Shown here piece after piece: positions 16,544 to 26,090 of a stretch of 64,000 nucleotides of DNA (positions are counted from its first letter, which is position 1; each line of letters begins with the position of its first letter). The translations under genes were made by a program, and so were the position numbers. The DNA lies in contig JBDRAL010000083.1 in assembly GCA_039793685.1 (NCBI GenBank), positions 1 to 64,000 of the forward strand, read 5' to 3'. The stretch comes from JAAFHI01 sp039793685 (lineage in GTDB: Bacteria; Acidobacteriota; Blastocatellia; Chloracidobacteriales; Chloracidobacteriaceae). The notes beneath the pieces are model-generated. The model did not search any database. It was not told the origin of the DNA and saw only the letters and a list, made by a program, of their open reading frames with translations.

Positions 16544-16873
16544 TCACATCCGGTTTCCATCCTCGTCGTAATACCGCACGACTTCCGCGCCGTTTTCGTC
16601 GCGTTCGAGGCGGCGGTAGCCGATGAAGCAGCCCCGTTCGTCGAGATGTTCGACATAGCCGTCTTCGACCATCCAGGCGGGTTTCGGGCGTGGAGGGATG
16701 GGCACGAGGTTTTCAGGATTGGGCGGAATAGGCGTTCGGAGGCGGTGATACGCCCCGAACGACCGGTAAATGATCGCGCCCAGAATGCCCAGTCCGAGGA
16801 CGACCAGGAGGCTCAAAACCAGCCAGTACAGTGAAATTTGCAGGAAGAAGACCGACATGGGTTCATTTGCCAA
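16544..16873 (-). CDS. Small single-pass membrane protein
   Basis: The protein has about 105-109 residues. One hydrophobic helix lies at about 8-36 (FFLQISLYWLVLSLLVVLGLGIL and onward), followed by a proline-rich stretch and an acidic C-terminal domain with YRRLERDENG and YYDEDG. No family is recognised. The start is either the ATG at 16873 or the second Met at 16858; neither has a strong Shine-Dalgarno. It lies upstream of the 16026-16502 gene on the same strand. Confidence 0.6.
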   Translation of the reverse strand: MANEPMSVFFLQISLYWLVLSLLVVLGLGILGAIIYRSFGAYHRLRTPIPPNPENLVPIPPRPKPAWMVEDGYVEHLDERGCFIGYRRLERDENGAEVVRYYDEDGNRM

Positions 16874-17069
16874 AAAGTTTGAAGTGGCGTCCGGTCAAAC
16901 CTTGCCATACATCCGTTTTCCGACGCGGGTTTTTCATTTCGCGTTCATCGTTTCCCTAATTCCCATTTCCCCGGATTCCCGCTCGAAGACTCGCTCCATC
17001 CGGGGCTAGAGCAGTTTTCGATTGCGAGCGACCAATTCACCGCCGCGTGGGTGGGTGGAATATTGGACA

Positions 17070-17191
17070 TAGCCCGTAGCCGGAGCGCTTTGGCGAGGCT
17101 ACGGGAAACATGTTTCGCCCCAAAATTCAATGAAATCCATGGTTTTGCACGATTTCCCACGTCCTCGCCAAAGCGCTCCGGACGTGGGCTA
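17070..17191. repeat. Two-hairpin intergenic repeat, copy 3
   Basis: The first hairpin has stem CCCGTAGCC/GGCTACGGG around GGAGCGCTTTGGCGA. The second is the same core inverted, with stem CCCACGTCC/GGACGTGGG. The ends are TAGCCC and GGGCTA, as in the copies at 2846 and 3017. The stems differ from the other copies on both strands. It lies in the 493-bp gap between the small membrane protein and the formate dehydrogenase end, where no gene is seen. Confidence 0.85.
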
Positions 17192-17355
17192 TATCCAATC
17201 GGTGCGCCATTCACGTTTCGGAGGGAGGGTCGCATATAAACGAAAACTATATTTCGCCCGCCTTCGCGGGCTTTCCATCCGTTCACGGCCAAGTTCTTTT
17301 TTCCTATAAACCTGCCGTTTTTTTGGACTTCATCGTTCATCATTCATCGTTTCCC

Positions 17356-17388
17356 CGACTCCAGACTCACGACTCCAGACTCCGGACT
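17356..17388. repeat. GACTCCAGACTC-type repeat in fdh 3' end
   Basis: Tandem units overlap the last codons of the formate dehydrogenase (residues RSLES and the stop), so the natural C-terminus may have been altered by the repeat. Confidence 0.8.
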
Positions 17389-20036
17389 ATATTCACCGCC
17401 GTGACCTTGTAATCCGGCGTCCCGGAAAGCCGGTCGCGCCGGTCGCCGATGATGCGATTGATGAAGACCTTCGCCGTGTGAAAGGTCGTGAAGACTTCCC
17501 CCGGCTTGACGGTCGGCGACACGACCGCCGGAAGTTCCGCGCTTCCGATTCGGCTGTGAAGAACGACGAGATCGCCGGTTTGAATGCCGAGGCGGTCGGC
17601 GTCCGTCGGGTTGATCGCGAGGCGGTCCGGCGGGTCGATTTCGGGATTCGCGGTGCGTCCGGTCATGGTCCCGGCGTTGAAATGGTAGAGCGTCCGCCCG
17701 GTCACAAGGACGAACGGGAAATCGGCGTCGGGCGCGTCGTGCCCTCCGAGGTACGGAATCGCCCGCAACGCCGCCTTTTTGCCGATGGGGAAGGTTTCAG
17801 CGTGCAGGACGCCCGCGCCGGGATGGTTTTCATCGGGACAGGGCCACCGCAAACCCTCTTTTTCCAATCGTTTATAGGTAATTCCCTTCACCGCCGGCCA
17901 GACCTCGCGGATTTCATCCCACACCGCCGCGTCGTCTTCAAAATTGAACTGTTCACCGAAACCGAGCCTTTCCGCGACGAGCGCGAGGATTTCCCGGTCG
18001 GTTTTGGCGTTTCCGAGCTTCGGAACCGCCCGCCGGACGCGCTGGATGCGCCGCTCGGCGTTCATAAAGGTCCCGTCCTTTTCGTGGGACGAGACGGCGG
18101 GCAGAAACACCGTCCCGAAGGCGGCGGCGGTTTCGTTCAGAAACAGGTCCTGAATGACGACCGTGTCGAGCTTCCCCAATCCGAGGGCGGTTTTGTCGGC
18201 GTCCGGATTGGTCAGAAAAATGTCGTAGCCAATGGTCCAGAGCAGCCCGAGCTTTCCGGCTTCGGCGGCGTCGATCATTTCGAGCATTTTCAAACCCGGT
18301 TTTCGCGGAATCGGCGCGCCCCAGACGGCTTCAAACCGCTCGGCGGCGGTGTCGATGGCCTGCGAACCGGTCAGTCCGCCGGGTTCGCACCCCATCACCG
18401 CCGATCCCTGGACGTTGTTCTGGCCGCGCAGCGGATTCACGCCCGTCCCGGGCTTGCCGATGTTTCCGGTCAGGAGGGCGAGATTGGCGAGGCACATCAC
18501 GCCTTCCGTCCCCTGAACGTGTTCGGTCGTCCCGAGGCCGTGCATCATCATCGCCGGACCGTTCCCGGCGTAGAGCCGCGCCGCCGCCCGAATCGTCTCC
18601 GCGGACACGCCGCAAGCTTCCGAAACCTTTTCCGGCGCGAAGTCACGGATGAACGAGAGATAGCCCTCAACATCCGCAACCCGTTCATTCAAAAAGGCTT
18701 CGTCGTACAATTTTTCCTCCGCCACGACCGCCGCGAGCGCGTTGAGCAGTAAAACATTCGTCCCCGGCTTCAACGCCAGATGAACATCGGCGATTTCCGC
18801 GAGTTCAATCCGGCGCGGATCGACCACAATCAGTTTCGCCCCGTTTCTGACCGCCCGCCGGATGCGCGCGCCGATGATGGGATGGTTTTCGGTTGCGTTC
18901 GTCCCGCAAAGAAAAATGGTTGCCGCCACGTCGATGTCGTCGTAGCAGTTCGACGCCGCGCCGGTTCCAAACATGGTTTTCAGCGCGGTCGCGCTTGGCG
19001 CGTGGCAGACGCGGGCGCAGCAGTCCACGTTGTTGGTTCCGACGGCGACCCGCGCGAACTTCTGGGTCAGGTAATTTTCCTCGTTCGTCGCGCGCGCCGA
19101 GCCGAGAATCGCGAATCCATCGGGGCCGTGTTTTTGTACCGCGTCCCGAATCCGGTCGGCGACGAAGGTGGCCGCTTCATCCCAGCCCACCGTCTTCCAG
19201 CCGTCGGTGGTCCGGATCATCGGTTCGGTCACGCGGTCGGGCGCGTGGACGTAGGCATGCGCGAAATGCCCCTTCACGCAAAGATGTCCTTTATTTACAG
19301 GCGCTTCCGCGACCGGAGCGATGCCGAGAATTCGTCCGTCGCGCGTTCCGACCTCGATTTCGCAGCCGACCCCGCAGTACGGACAAACCGTCCGCGTCCA
19401 GTCAGTCGGCGTTCCGGATTTGAAAAGATTGGCGTCTTCGAGCGCGCCGGTCGGGCAGACGTCCACGCAGGCCCCGCACGAAACGCAGGAACTTTCGCCG
19501 AGCGGCGCGCCGTGGTCGGCGACGATGCGGGCTTCGCGTCCGCGTCCGACGACGTGCCAGACCGACTGCCCCTGTACCTCGTCACACACCCGGACGCACT
19601 TGTAGCACCGGATGCAGCGCGACCAGTCGGCCCGGATGTACGGGTGCGACTCGTCCACGTCTTCCGTCAGCAGTTCCGAGCCGCATTCAATCCGGTAACG
19701 GTTTAAAAGTTGATGAAACGGTTCTTCGGGGTATTTCCCGACGGCCTCGGCGGGATAGTGCCGGGCCTGCATTTCGAGCAATTCGCGCCGGGTTTCCTCC
19801 AGCGCGGGCGAATCCGTCACGATATTCATACCTTCCTTTACGGGAGTCGTGCAGGCGGTAACCGGGTGGGAACTCCCCGCGACCTCGACCACGCACATCC
19901 GGCATTCGTCAATCGGACGCAACCGGGCGTCGAAACAGAGGGTCGGGAGGTCCGCGCCGCAAAAACGCACCGCCTCCATCACCGAAATGCCATCGGGGAC
20001 GCCCCGCTCCACACCGTTGATGGTGATTTTGACCAT
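17367..20036 (-). CDS. Formate dehydrogenase catalytic subunit, NuoG-like N-terminus
   Basis: The 889-residue molybdopterin oxidoreductase probably oxidises formate to CO2. It opens with a [2Fe-2S] domain (CFDARLRPIDECRMC), then a His-Cys cluster region and two [4Fe-4S] clusters (CIRCYKCVRVC and CVSCGACVDVC). The catalytic domain starts with its own cluster CPYCGVGC. The active-site segment DCCARVCHAP carries the Mo ligand as Cys, not Sec, followed by the conserved His. The C-terminal molybdopterin-binding domain includes VLVTGRTLYHFNAGTMTGR. GGAGGTGA precedes the ATG. No beta or gamma subunit or FdhD neighbour is in view, so the electron acceptor is unknown. The C-terminal residues come from a repeat. 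Confidence 0.9.
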   Translation of the reverse strand: MVKITINGVERGVPDGISVMEAVRFCGADLPTLCFDARLRPIDECRMCVVEVAGSSHPVTACTTPVKEGMNIVTDSPALEETRRELLEMQARHYPAEAVGKYPEEPFHQLLNRYRIECGSELLTEDVDESHPYIRADWSRCIRCYKCVRVCDEVQGQSVWHVVGRGREARIVADHGAPLGESSCVSCGACVDVCPTGALEDANLFKSGTPTDWTRTVCPYCGVGCEIEVGTRDGRILGIAPVAEAPVNKGHLCVKGHFAHAYVHAPDRVTEPMIRTTDGWKTVGWDEAATFVADRIRDAVQKHGPDGFAILGSARATNEENYLTQKFARVAVGTNNVDCCARVCHAPSATALKTMFGTGAASNCYDDIDVAATIFLCGTNATENHPIIGARIRRAVRNGAKLIVVDPRRIELAEIADVHLALKPGTNVLLLNALAAVVAEEKLYDEAFLNERVADVEGYLSFIRDFAPEKVSEACGVSAETIRAAARLYAGNGPAMMMHGLGTTEHVQGTEGVMCLANLALLTGNIGKPGTGVNPLRGQNNVQGSAVMGCEPGGLTGSQAIDTAAERFEAVWGAPIPRKPGLKMLEMIDAAEAGKLGLLWTIGYDIFLTNPDADKTALGLGKLDTVVIQDLFLNETAAAFGTVFLPAVSSHEKDGTFMNAERRIQRVRRAVPKLGNAKTDREILALVAERLGFGEQFNFEDDAAVWDEIREVWPAVKGITYKRLEKEGLRWPCPDENHPGAGVLHAETFPIGKKAALRAIPYLGGHDAPDADFPFVLVTGRTLYHFNAGTMTGRTANPEIDPPDRLAINPTDADRLGIQTGDLVVLHSRIGSAELPAVVSPTVKPGEVFTTFHTAKVFINRIIGDRRDRLSGTPDYKVTAVNIVRSLES

Positions 20037-20079
20037 TGGTCACCTCCAAATCGGGCAAGCGAGGAGCCGGGTTCAAATC

Positions 20080-20533
20080 GCGTGTTGCCTATGGCTTGCG
20101 CCATAGGCTAACGGTCTTTCGGACGCTCCGCGCCCTCAAACATTTTTTCCGGCAACGTCGTGGATGGGACGCTCTACGCCGACAAAACCAAGGGGCTGCC
20201 CGCTACCTCCAACGTACACCGTGGACCCCCGCGACACCCGACCAATAAAGATCTTCGAAATTCTCCGAAAAGGGCGCGGAGCGTCCGAAATATCGTTCGC
20301 CTATGGCGCAAACCATCGGTTTCAGGGAATTCCCACACCCGCGCGCGCCGGGTTCACACGGGAGAGGGCGCGGAGCGTCCGAAATATCGTTAGCCTATGG
20401 TGCAAGCCATAGGTTTCAGGGAATTCCCCCACCCGCGCGCCGTATTCAATTCGCGTGTTGCCTATGGCTCGCGCCATAGGCTAACCGTCTTTCGGACGCT
20501 CCGCGCCCTCAAACATTTTTTCCCGGCAACGTC
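20080..20533. repeat. Cluster of four related repeats, two inverted
   Basis: Copies at 20080-20160 and 20453-20533 are direct repeats (GCGTGTTGCCTATGGC...GGCAACGTC). Copies at 20272-20350 and 20366-20442 are related sequences in inverse orientation (GGGCGCGGAGCGTCCGAAAT...). All contain a CCTATGGCnnGCGCCATAGGC palindrome or a decayed form of it. The cluster fills most of the 579 bp between the divergent formate dehydrogenase and prephenate dehydrogenase genes. No gene is seen in it. Confidence 0.85.
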
Positions 20534-20615
20534 ACGGATAGGACGCGCCGCGCTGAAAAACCGGGGCTGCCCGCGCCCTGCAACAGAAACACAGAGCGCG
20601 TGTTACACTCGGCCA

Positions 20616-21356
20616 ATGAAGACTTTCGGCATTCTTGGATTCGGAAATTTTGGTCGCTTCATGGCGAAGCACCTCGCGAGCCATTTCGACCTCGTCGTCA
20701 GCGATCAGCCTGGAAACGACATTGCGGAAGCGGCGGCGGCGCTTGGGGTGAAAACCGGCACGATTGAGGAAGCCGCCGGGTGCGACATCGTGGTGTTGTG
20801 CGTCCCGGTCCAACATCTGGAAAAGCTGTTGAAATCGGCGGCGGCGTCCATCCGCCCGGACGCTCTGGTGCTCGATGTCGCCTCGGTCAAGGTCAAACCG
20901 GTGCGGCTGATGCGGGAATACCTGCCGGAAAGTACGGAAATCATCGCCACGCACCCGTTGTTCGGGCCGATGAGCGGCAAAAACGGCATCGGGGGGCTGC
21001 CCTTCGTGTTTTGTCCGGTGCGGACCACCCGCGCGGAGAAGGTGCGGGCCTTTCTGGCGGAAACGCTCGGCGTCAACGTCATCGAAAGCACGCCGGAGGA
21101 ACACGACATCCAGATGGCGTATGTTCAGGGGCTGACGCACTTCATCGGTCGCGCCCTCAACCGGATGGAGATTCCCGAACTGGTCCAGAAAACCGCGCTC
21201 TACGACCACCTCCACGCCATCGTCCAGACGGTCAATTCCGACACCTACGACCTGTTTCTGACCATCCAGCGCGAAAATCCGCTCGCCGAAGGCGTCCGCC
21301 AGAAGTTCATCGAAGCGCTGACCGAAATTCACCGGGAAATCGGACCTGGGACATAG
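20616..21356 (+). CDS. tyrA: Prephenate dehydrogenase
   Basis: The 246-residue single-domain enzyme of tyrosine synthesis catalyses NAD(P)-dependent oxidative decarboxylation of prephenate (or arogenate). The N-terminal Rossmann motif is GILGFGNFGRFM (residues 4-15). The substrate-binding segment is HPLFGPMSGKNG, with the typical helical dimerisation domain after it. No chorismate mutase or ACT domain is attached, so it is a short TyrA. A longer in-frame extension upstream runs through repeats and is not believed; MKTFGILG is the natural start. No other aromatic pathway genes adjoin it. Confidence 0.88.
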   Translation: MKTFGILGFGNFGRFMAKHLASHFDLVVSDQPGNDIAEAAAALGVKTGTIEEAAGCDIVVLCVPVQHLEKLLKSAAASIRPDALVLDVASVKVKPVRLMREYLPESTEIIATHPLFGPMSGKNGIGGLPFVFCPVRTTRAEKVRAFLAETLGVNVIESTPEEHDIQMAYVQGLTHFIGRALNRMEIPELVQKTALYDHLHAIVQTVNSDTYDLFLTIQRENPLAEGVRQKFIEALTEIHREIGPGT

Positions 21357-21375
21357 CGGCGGGCGACATGTATTA

Positions 21376-21412
21376 AGGATCGCGCGCGTACGATGAACGA
21401 TTCTTCAAAGTT
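21376..21412 (+). repeat. 37-bp dispersed repeat, copy 1
   Basis: This differs from 55104-55140 at one or two positions (AGGATCGCGCGCGTACGATG...TTCTTCAAAGTT). Both lie just beyond the 3' end of a gene cluster and precede a minus-strand gene end. Confidence 0.85.
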
Positions 21413-21439
21413 GCGGAATTCGGTAGCGAATTCCCGACG

Positions 21440-21473
21440 AAAAAAGGGGGGTGGACCCGAAAGTCCACCCCCC
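21440..21473 (-). terminator. Terminator of the subtilase-like gene
   Basis: On the minus strand an 11-bp G/C stem (GGGGGGTGGAC/GTCCACCCCCC) is followed by a run of six T. It lies 22 bp after the stop codon of the gene ending at 21495. Confidence 0.9.
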
Positions 21474-21494
21474 TTGTCATTCAGCCCGAAAAAA

Positions 21495-24400
21495 CTACTT
21501 CGAGCCGGTTGATTTGCGCGGAACGGCCGCCGTGTTGGTCGGGGTCGTCCGGGTGAGATCAACGATTTTGGCTTTCCCCTTCGCATCGAACGCGATTTCA
21601 AAGCCCTTTTCCGGCCCGGAGGGCGGCGCCGACATGTTTCGGGAAACCGTCACTCCGTTGGTGAAGCCGAAGAAGTTCATGAAGAACCGGGTCCGCTGAA
21701 TCGAGGTCACCGCGAGGGTGAAGGAAATCGGCACGGACTGCCCCGGCGCGAGGGCCGGAACGAACTGCCGCGTTCCCACGCCGCCGCCGCCGCAGGTGGC
21801 CGGGTCGGTCACCAGACGGAACGGAACCGGCGGAACCGATCCGTTGGCCGGACGAAGTTCGATCACCTCGAAGTATCCGCACGAAATCGGCGAGGACGAC
21901 GTGTTCGTGAGGGTGCCGCTGATGGTGATTTCATTCGTGAAGCCGAGACCGGCGCAGGGCGCGGTGGCGATGACCGGGGCCTGCGTCGAAACCGACAGTT
22001 GAACCTGGCTGTTCAGGTTCTGCGGAATCGGGCAGGTCGCCGTGGTTGAGCAGTCGGCGGTGGCGGTCGAAATGGTCAGCGACCAGCCGCCGGCAATCGA
22101 GCCGGAGTCACCCGACACGAAGTCCTTGACGTAGAGGCTCCACGTTCCGTTCAGCGAGGAACCGGCGAGGCCGTTGAACACGCTGAGGTCGGAGGCGTAG
22201 GGCGGAGCGGGAACGCCCGTTCCCGGCTGGAACGTGCGCGTGCCGCCGTTGTTGTTCGGACGGAACGTACCGCTCGCGGGCAGACCCGTCGCGGGCAGTT
22301 GCGTCGCGGCGGTCTGGTCGAACGTGTAAGTCCGCGAGGTGAGCGGGCCGGACAGGCCGTCACCGATGGCGTTGTTGAACAGGACGAGCGACTGTCCGCC
22401 GGGTCCGATGAGCAGCACCCCGACGTCGTTCGGCCAGGTGTGGCTGAGACCGGTCAACGTCGCCGTCACCTTCGTCACCGCGCCGCTCAGGCCGGTCACG
22501 CTGATGGTCGAAGGATAGGGTGTTCCGTTGCCCGAGGACGGAATCGTGATCGCCGCCGGATTGGTGAAGGTGGTGTTGGTCGGCGAACCGAGCGCGCACC
22601 CCGTGGCGATATTGAAGGTGAACGTCTGCGGACTGAGTCCGCCGGCGTAGGTGGCGGTGAGCGAAAACGCGACTGACGTCCCGCCGAGGAAGCACGGCGC
22701 CAGCTTGAACCGGAACGGCGTCGCATTGACCTGCGAACCGGCCGCCGCGATCGTGCCGTAAGCCGACGAACCCTGCGTGACGATCACGCCGGGCGTCAGC
22801 GTGGAAAGCGTGGCGCTCACGCCCGTCGCCGCGCCCGATCCGGTGTTGTTGAGCGGAACGTTGACCTGGATTTCCTCACAGGGTTCGAAGTTGCCGTCGC
22901 CGTCGCTGTTGGTCGGACCGGCCACTTCGGACGCCGTCGGGGCGCCGCGCTGGAGGAAAGCGAAGTTGTCCACGCCGCAGAGGCCGGAAATGGACAGCGA
23001 ATAGGGCACCGCCGCCGAAACGCCGGTGTTGCGGTCGTTGACGGTCAGCGTCACCAACTGGTTGGCCGGAACCGTGAACGAGTAGGAAACCGTCGTCCCG
23101 TTCGAGGTCGGACCGGCGGTGTCGCCCGCGTCCGCCGCGTAGTTGGCGAGAATGTTGTTTCCGTCGAACGTGCCGAGGTAGGCCGCCGGCTGGAGGTCGG
23201 TCGCGCCGGTGTTGGTCAGGGTGACCGTCACGCAGTAGCTCGACGCGGTGTTCGTGGTCCGGAACAGATAGGCATCGACCCGGCGTCCCGGATCGGTCGC
23301 GAACAGCGACTGGGTCTTGGGCGCGGTACAGGTCGAGATGACGCCGTCGCGGAAGATACGGCCGATCTGCGTGCCGGTCGTTCCGACGAATCCGGCGGGA
23401 GCGGTCGGCGCGGTGGCGTCGAGCGACGAGGAAATGACGATCGGGCCGGGGCCGGTCTGAACCGAAACCGGAACGACGATCGGGCTGTTGGAACTGCCGG
23501 TGAACGAAACCGTCAGGTTGAAATTGACCGTTCCGGTGCAGGGGCAGCCGGGCGAGAGCGTGAAGGTGAAGGGCGTGGTGTTGACGCCGCTGTTCGTTGG
23601 AGTGAGGTCCGGGTAGGCCGACGTCGAGGTCCCGACTGACACGCAGGGCGTGGTGGAGGACAGTACGGCCGAGATTCCGGTCGCTGCTACGCCGCCGATG
23701 TTCGTGAGCTGGACCGTCAGCGTGGCGCTTTCACCGGGGTCAATGCCGCCGTTGCCGTTGCCGCCGACTTCCGTCGCCGTCACCGTGCCGCGCGCGAAGT
23801 TGACCACCTGCGCCGCGCCGGTGGCCGCCACGGCCTGCCGGGCCTGAAGAATCCCGAAACCGGAATCACGATCCGTCCCGCCCGCCATGATGTCGAGCGC
23901 GGTGGACTGAAGGAATCCGCGAATCTGGGAGGGCGTTGCCGTCGGCGCCGCCGATTTGACCAGGGCGGCGATCGCGCCCGCATGCGGGGCGGCCGCCGAC
24001 GTTCCGTAGAACGGATTCAGGCCGCTGCCGGCGGGAAGCGTCGTATCAACGCCGTCCGCCGCGGTGATGTCGGGCTTCTGAAGAAGCTGACCGCCGGTGG
24101 CAAGGAAGTTGCCGGGCGTGATGGCCGTCCCGTCGGCGTTGAAGAACACCCGCCGCGGACCGTCCGAACTGAAGTTTTCAACCTGGTTGGTACCCACGAA
24201 AACGCCGGGGAACGGGCCGTTCGGGGTCGGGGCGCCGAAGGTCGTCGCCGCCGGCGTGGCCGCCACGCCAAAGCCGTTTTCCGCCGTCGAGTGGCCGCGC
24301 GTCTGTCCGGTCGTGCCGAACTGGATACGGTCGCCGTTGGTGGTCAGGCTGAGGAACACCGCATTTCCGGCGAACCGGACGATGACGATGCGTTCACCCG

Positions 24401-26090
24401 TGAACGCCCCGCCGCCGATGAATTCGAGCGGGTCCTGCGTGCCGTCCTGCGTGCCGGTTGAAGCATCGAAAACGGTCGTCAGCGTGCTGTTGAGGACGAA
24501 AACGTCGTAGTCGTCGGTGGCCGCACCCAGCGGATCGGCCCACTGGAGCGAGATCGGGCTGCCGGAGCCGGCCAGCAACGATGTGGATTGCGCCGTTCCG
24601 GCGGTCTGATCCCAGTCCAGCACGTCCGAGGGCGCGCTGTCGCCGGGAATGGTGAAGTTGCCGCCGCTCACGAAGTCGCCTTCCCACACCGCCGAGGTTC
24701 CCTGGGTCAGACTGCCCTGGTTGCCGGCGGAGGAGAAGTAGAGCGCGCCGCTCGCGGTCACGTCGTTGACCGCCTGGGTGACGATGCCCATGTTGTTCGG
24801 GGAGACGACCCCGGTGGCCTGACCTTTATGAAGGCCGGATTCCACGAAATAGAAAACGTCGTCGACGATGATGTCGCATCCGGCGGCCCGGAGGGCGAGG
24901 ATGTTCGAAGCGAAGTCTTCAATGCTGTTGAACGCCGTGGCGAAGTAAAGCTGCGCGCCGGGCGCGAGGTCGTGAACGATCTGGAGCATCGCGCGGCCTT
25001 CGTCGCCGCCGCCGCTCGCCAGATCGCCCGAACCGGCGAATTGAACCGGCGTCGTGAAGCCGTTCGGGTTGCCCGGACCGGGCAGATCGCCGTTCGTGAC
25101 ATCGGCCCCGGCACCGCCGAGATTGTTGAAGCTGTCGGAAAGAATCCCGATCTTGATCCCGGTACCGTTCACGCCGTAGAGGCCACGGGCCTGGTTGGCA
25201 CCGTGCGTCGCGTCGCCCTGCGAGTTGCGCGAGCCGATAAAGCGCACCGGCGGCGCGCCCGCCTTCACCACGCTTCCGGCGCGGCTGGTCGTGATCGGCG
25301 TCGGGTAATCGGGGGCGGTTTCGGACCGTCCGTCGGGAGCGGCCGCACCCTTGCGGACATCGCGGCCGTCATTGCGCTGACCGGCGACGCCTTCCTGATA
25401 ACGGGCGAGCGAATCCTTGACCCGCTGCCGCATCCTGTCGAGGCGCGCCGCCTTTTCCTCGGCGGCGGTCGGCGGACCGGCGGGAAGGGCTTCGGGGGCC
25501 TCAGCCGGAGCGGCGGCGCGGTTCAACAGCGCGCCGGAAGGAGGCGTGATCGAGCGGACGCTCTTTTCGGCGGCCAGCGTTTCGAGCGATTCAAGCGGCA
25601 TCCACGCCAGCACGCTGTTCCAGCGCGGATGGGCGGATTCGACCCGGCCGCCGAGTTTGGCGACCATCGCCGACGTCGCGGCGGTATCCGTCGTCCGGAT
25701 ATCCACCCGCGTCAGACCGCTGGCGTTTTCCTCAACCTTGGTCCGAAGCGTGGTCACTCCGGCGACGGCCCGCTTTGTCTTCATGCGAGCGGCATACAGA
25801 AGCTGAGAGCTGATTTTTCGCTGCTCGGGTGTCCGCGCTCTCTTTTCAGCCAGCAACGCGCCGATCTGGTCGAGGGCGGTCTGGGAAATCCGATTCGGCG
25901 TTTCGGGCTGGCCCGCCACCGGCGCGCGGCCCTTTTGCTGACCGGCGGCCTGAAGGGATCGGGTGGCGAAAACCGTATACCCCCCGCAAAGCGCGATGAG
26001 GCTCAACAAGACAATCAGGGGACGTACAAGCGAGCCGCGCTTTTCGGTACGACCGGGAGGGGCGCCCGGGCGCATGGTTGAACTGGACAT
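21495..26090 (-). CDS. Large secreted subtilase-like (S8/S53-type) protein
   Basis: The protein is about 1,531 residues from the ATG at 26090, which has GGAGGAG at good spacing; 14 extra upstream residues are unlikely. A signal-anchor lies near residues 22-45. The peptidase domain follows: GIKIGILSDSF, GDEGRAMLQIVHDLAPGAQ, SSAGNQGS (oxyanion Asn), GTSAAAPHAGAIAAL (nucleophile Ser). The HGT that normally carries the catalytic His reads DEGRAM, so the site looks closer to the Glu/Asp/Ser set of sedolisins. Several beta-rich repeats (ATGVSATLST-type CARDB-like domains) and a P-domain-like module (NGTWSLYVKDFVSGDSG) follow. The C-terminal ~150 residues resemble those of the 37096-45099 protein. 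Substrate unknown. Confidence 0.82.
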   Translation of the reverse strand: MSSSTMRPGAPPGRTEKRGSLVRPLIVLLSLIALCGGYTVFATRSLQAAGQQKGRAPVAGQPETPNRISQTALDQIGALLAEKRARTPEQRKISSQLLYAARMKTKRAVAGVTTLRTKVEENASGLTRVDIRTTDTAATSAMVAKLGGRVESAHPRWNSVLAWMPLESLETLAAEKSVRSITPPSGALLNRAAAPAEAPEALPAGPPTAAEEKAARLDRMRQRVKDSLARYQEGVAGQRNDGRDVRKGAAAPDGRSETAPDYPTPITTSRAGSVVKAGAPPVRFIGSRNSQGDATHGANQARGLYGVNGTGIKIGILSDSFNNLGGAGADVTNGDLPGPGNPNGFTTPVQFAGSGDLASGGGDEGRAMLQIVHDLAPGAQLYFATAFNSIEDFASNILALRAAGCDIIVDDVFYFVESGLHKGQATGVVSPNNMGIVTQAVNDVTASGALYFSSAGNQGSLTQGTSAVWEGDFVSGGNFTIPGDSAPSDVLDWDQTAGTAQSTSLLAGSGSPISLQWADPLGAATDDYDVFVLNSTLTTVFDASTGTQDGTQDPLEFIGGGAFTGERIVIVRFAGNAVFLSLTTNGDRIQFGTTGQTRGHSTAENGFGVAATPAATTFGAPTPNGPFPGVFVGTNQVENFSSDGPRRVFFNADGTAITPGNFLATGGQLLQKPDITAADGVDTTLPAGSGLNPFYGTSAAAPHAGAIAALVKSAAPTATPSQIRGFLQSTALDIMAGGTDRDSGFGILQARQAVAATGAAQVVNFARGTVTATEVGGNGNGGIDPGESATLTVQLTNIGGVAATGISAVLSSTTPCVSVGTSTSAYPDLTPTNSGVNTTPFTFTLSPGCPCTGTVNFNLTVSFTGSSNSPIVVPVSVQTGPGPIVISSSLDATAPTAPAGFVGTTGTQIGRIFRDGVISTCTAPKTQSLFATDPGRRVDAYLFRTTNTASSYCVTVTLTNTGATDLQPAAYLGTFDGNNILANYAADAGDTAGPTSNGTTVSYSFTVPANQLVTLTVNDRNTGVSAAVPYSLSISGLCGVDNFAFLQRGAPTASEVAGPTNSDGDGNFEPCEEIQVNVPLNNTGSGAATGVSATLSTLTPGVIVTQGSSAYGTIAAAGSQVNATPFRFKLAPCFLGGTSVAFSLTATYAGGLSPQTFTFNIATGCALGSPTNTTFTNPAAITIPSSGNGTPYPSTISVTGLSGAVTKVTATLTGLSHTWPNDVGVLLIGPGGQSLVLFNNAIGDGLSGPLTSRTYTFDQTAATQLPATGLPASGTFRPNNNGGTRTFQPGTGVPAPPYASDLSVFNGLAGSSLNGTWSLYVKDFVSGDSGSIAGGWSLTISTATADCSTTATCPIPQNLNSQVQLSVSTQAPVIATAPCAGLGFTNEITISGTLTNTSSSPISCGYFEVIELRPANGSVPPVPFRLVTDPATCGGGGVGTRQFVPALAPGQSVPISFTLAVTSIQRTRFFMNFFGFTNGVTVSRNMSAPPSGPEKGFEIAFDAKGKAKIVDLTRTTPTNTAAVPRKSTGSK

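Noticed and set aside
20080..20533. CRISPR array
   Set aside because: Repeats are about 80 bp, mixed in orientation and irregularly spaced, with no uniform spacers or cas genes.
24588..26081. 497-codon plus-strand frame
   Set aside because: Antisense to the subtilase-like gene; no start site and no recognisable protein features.
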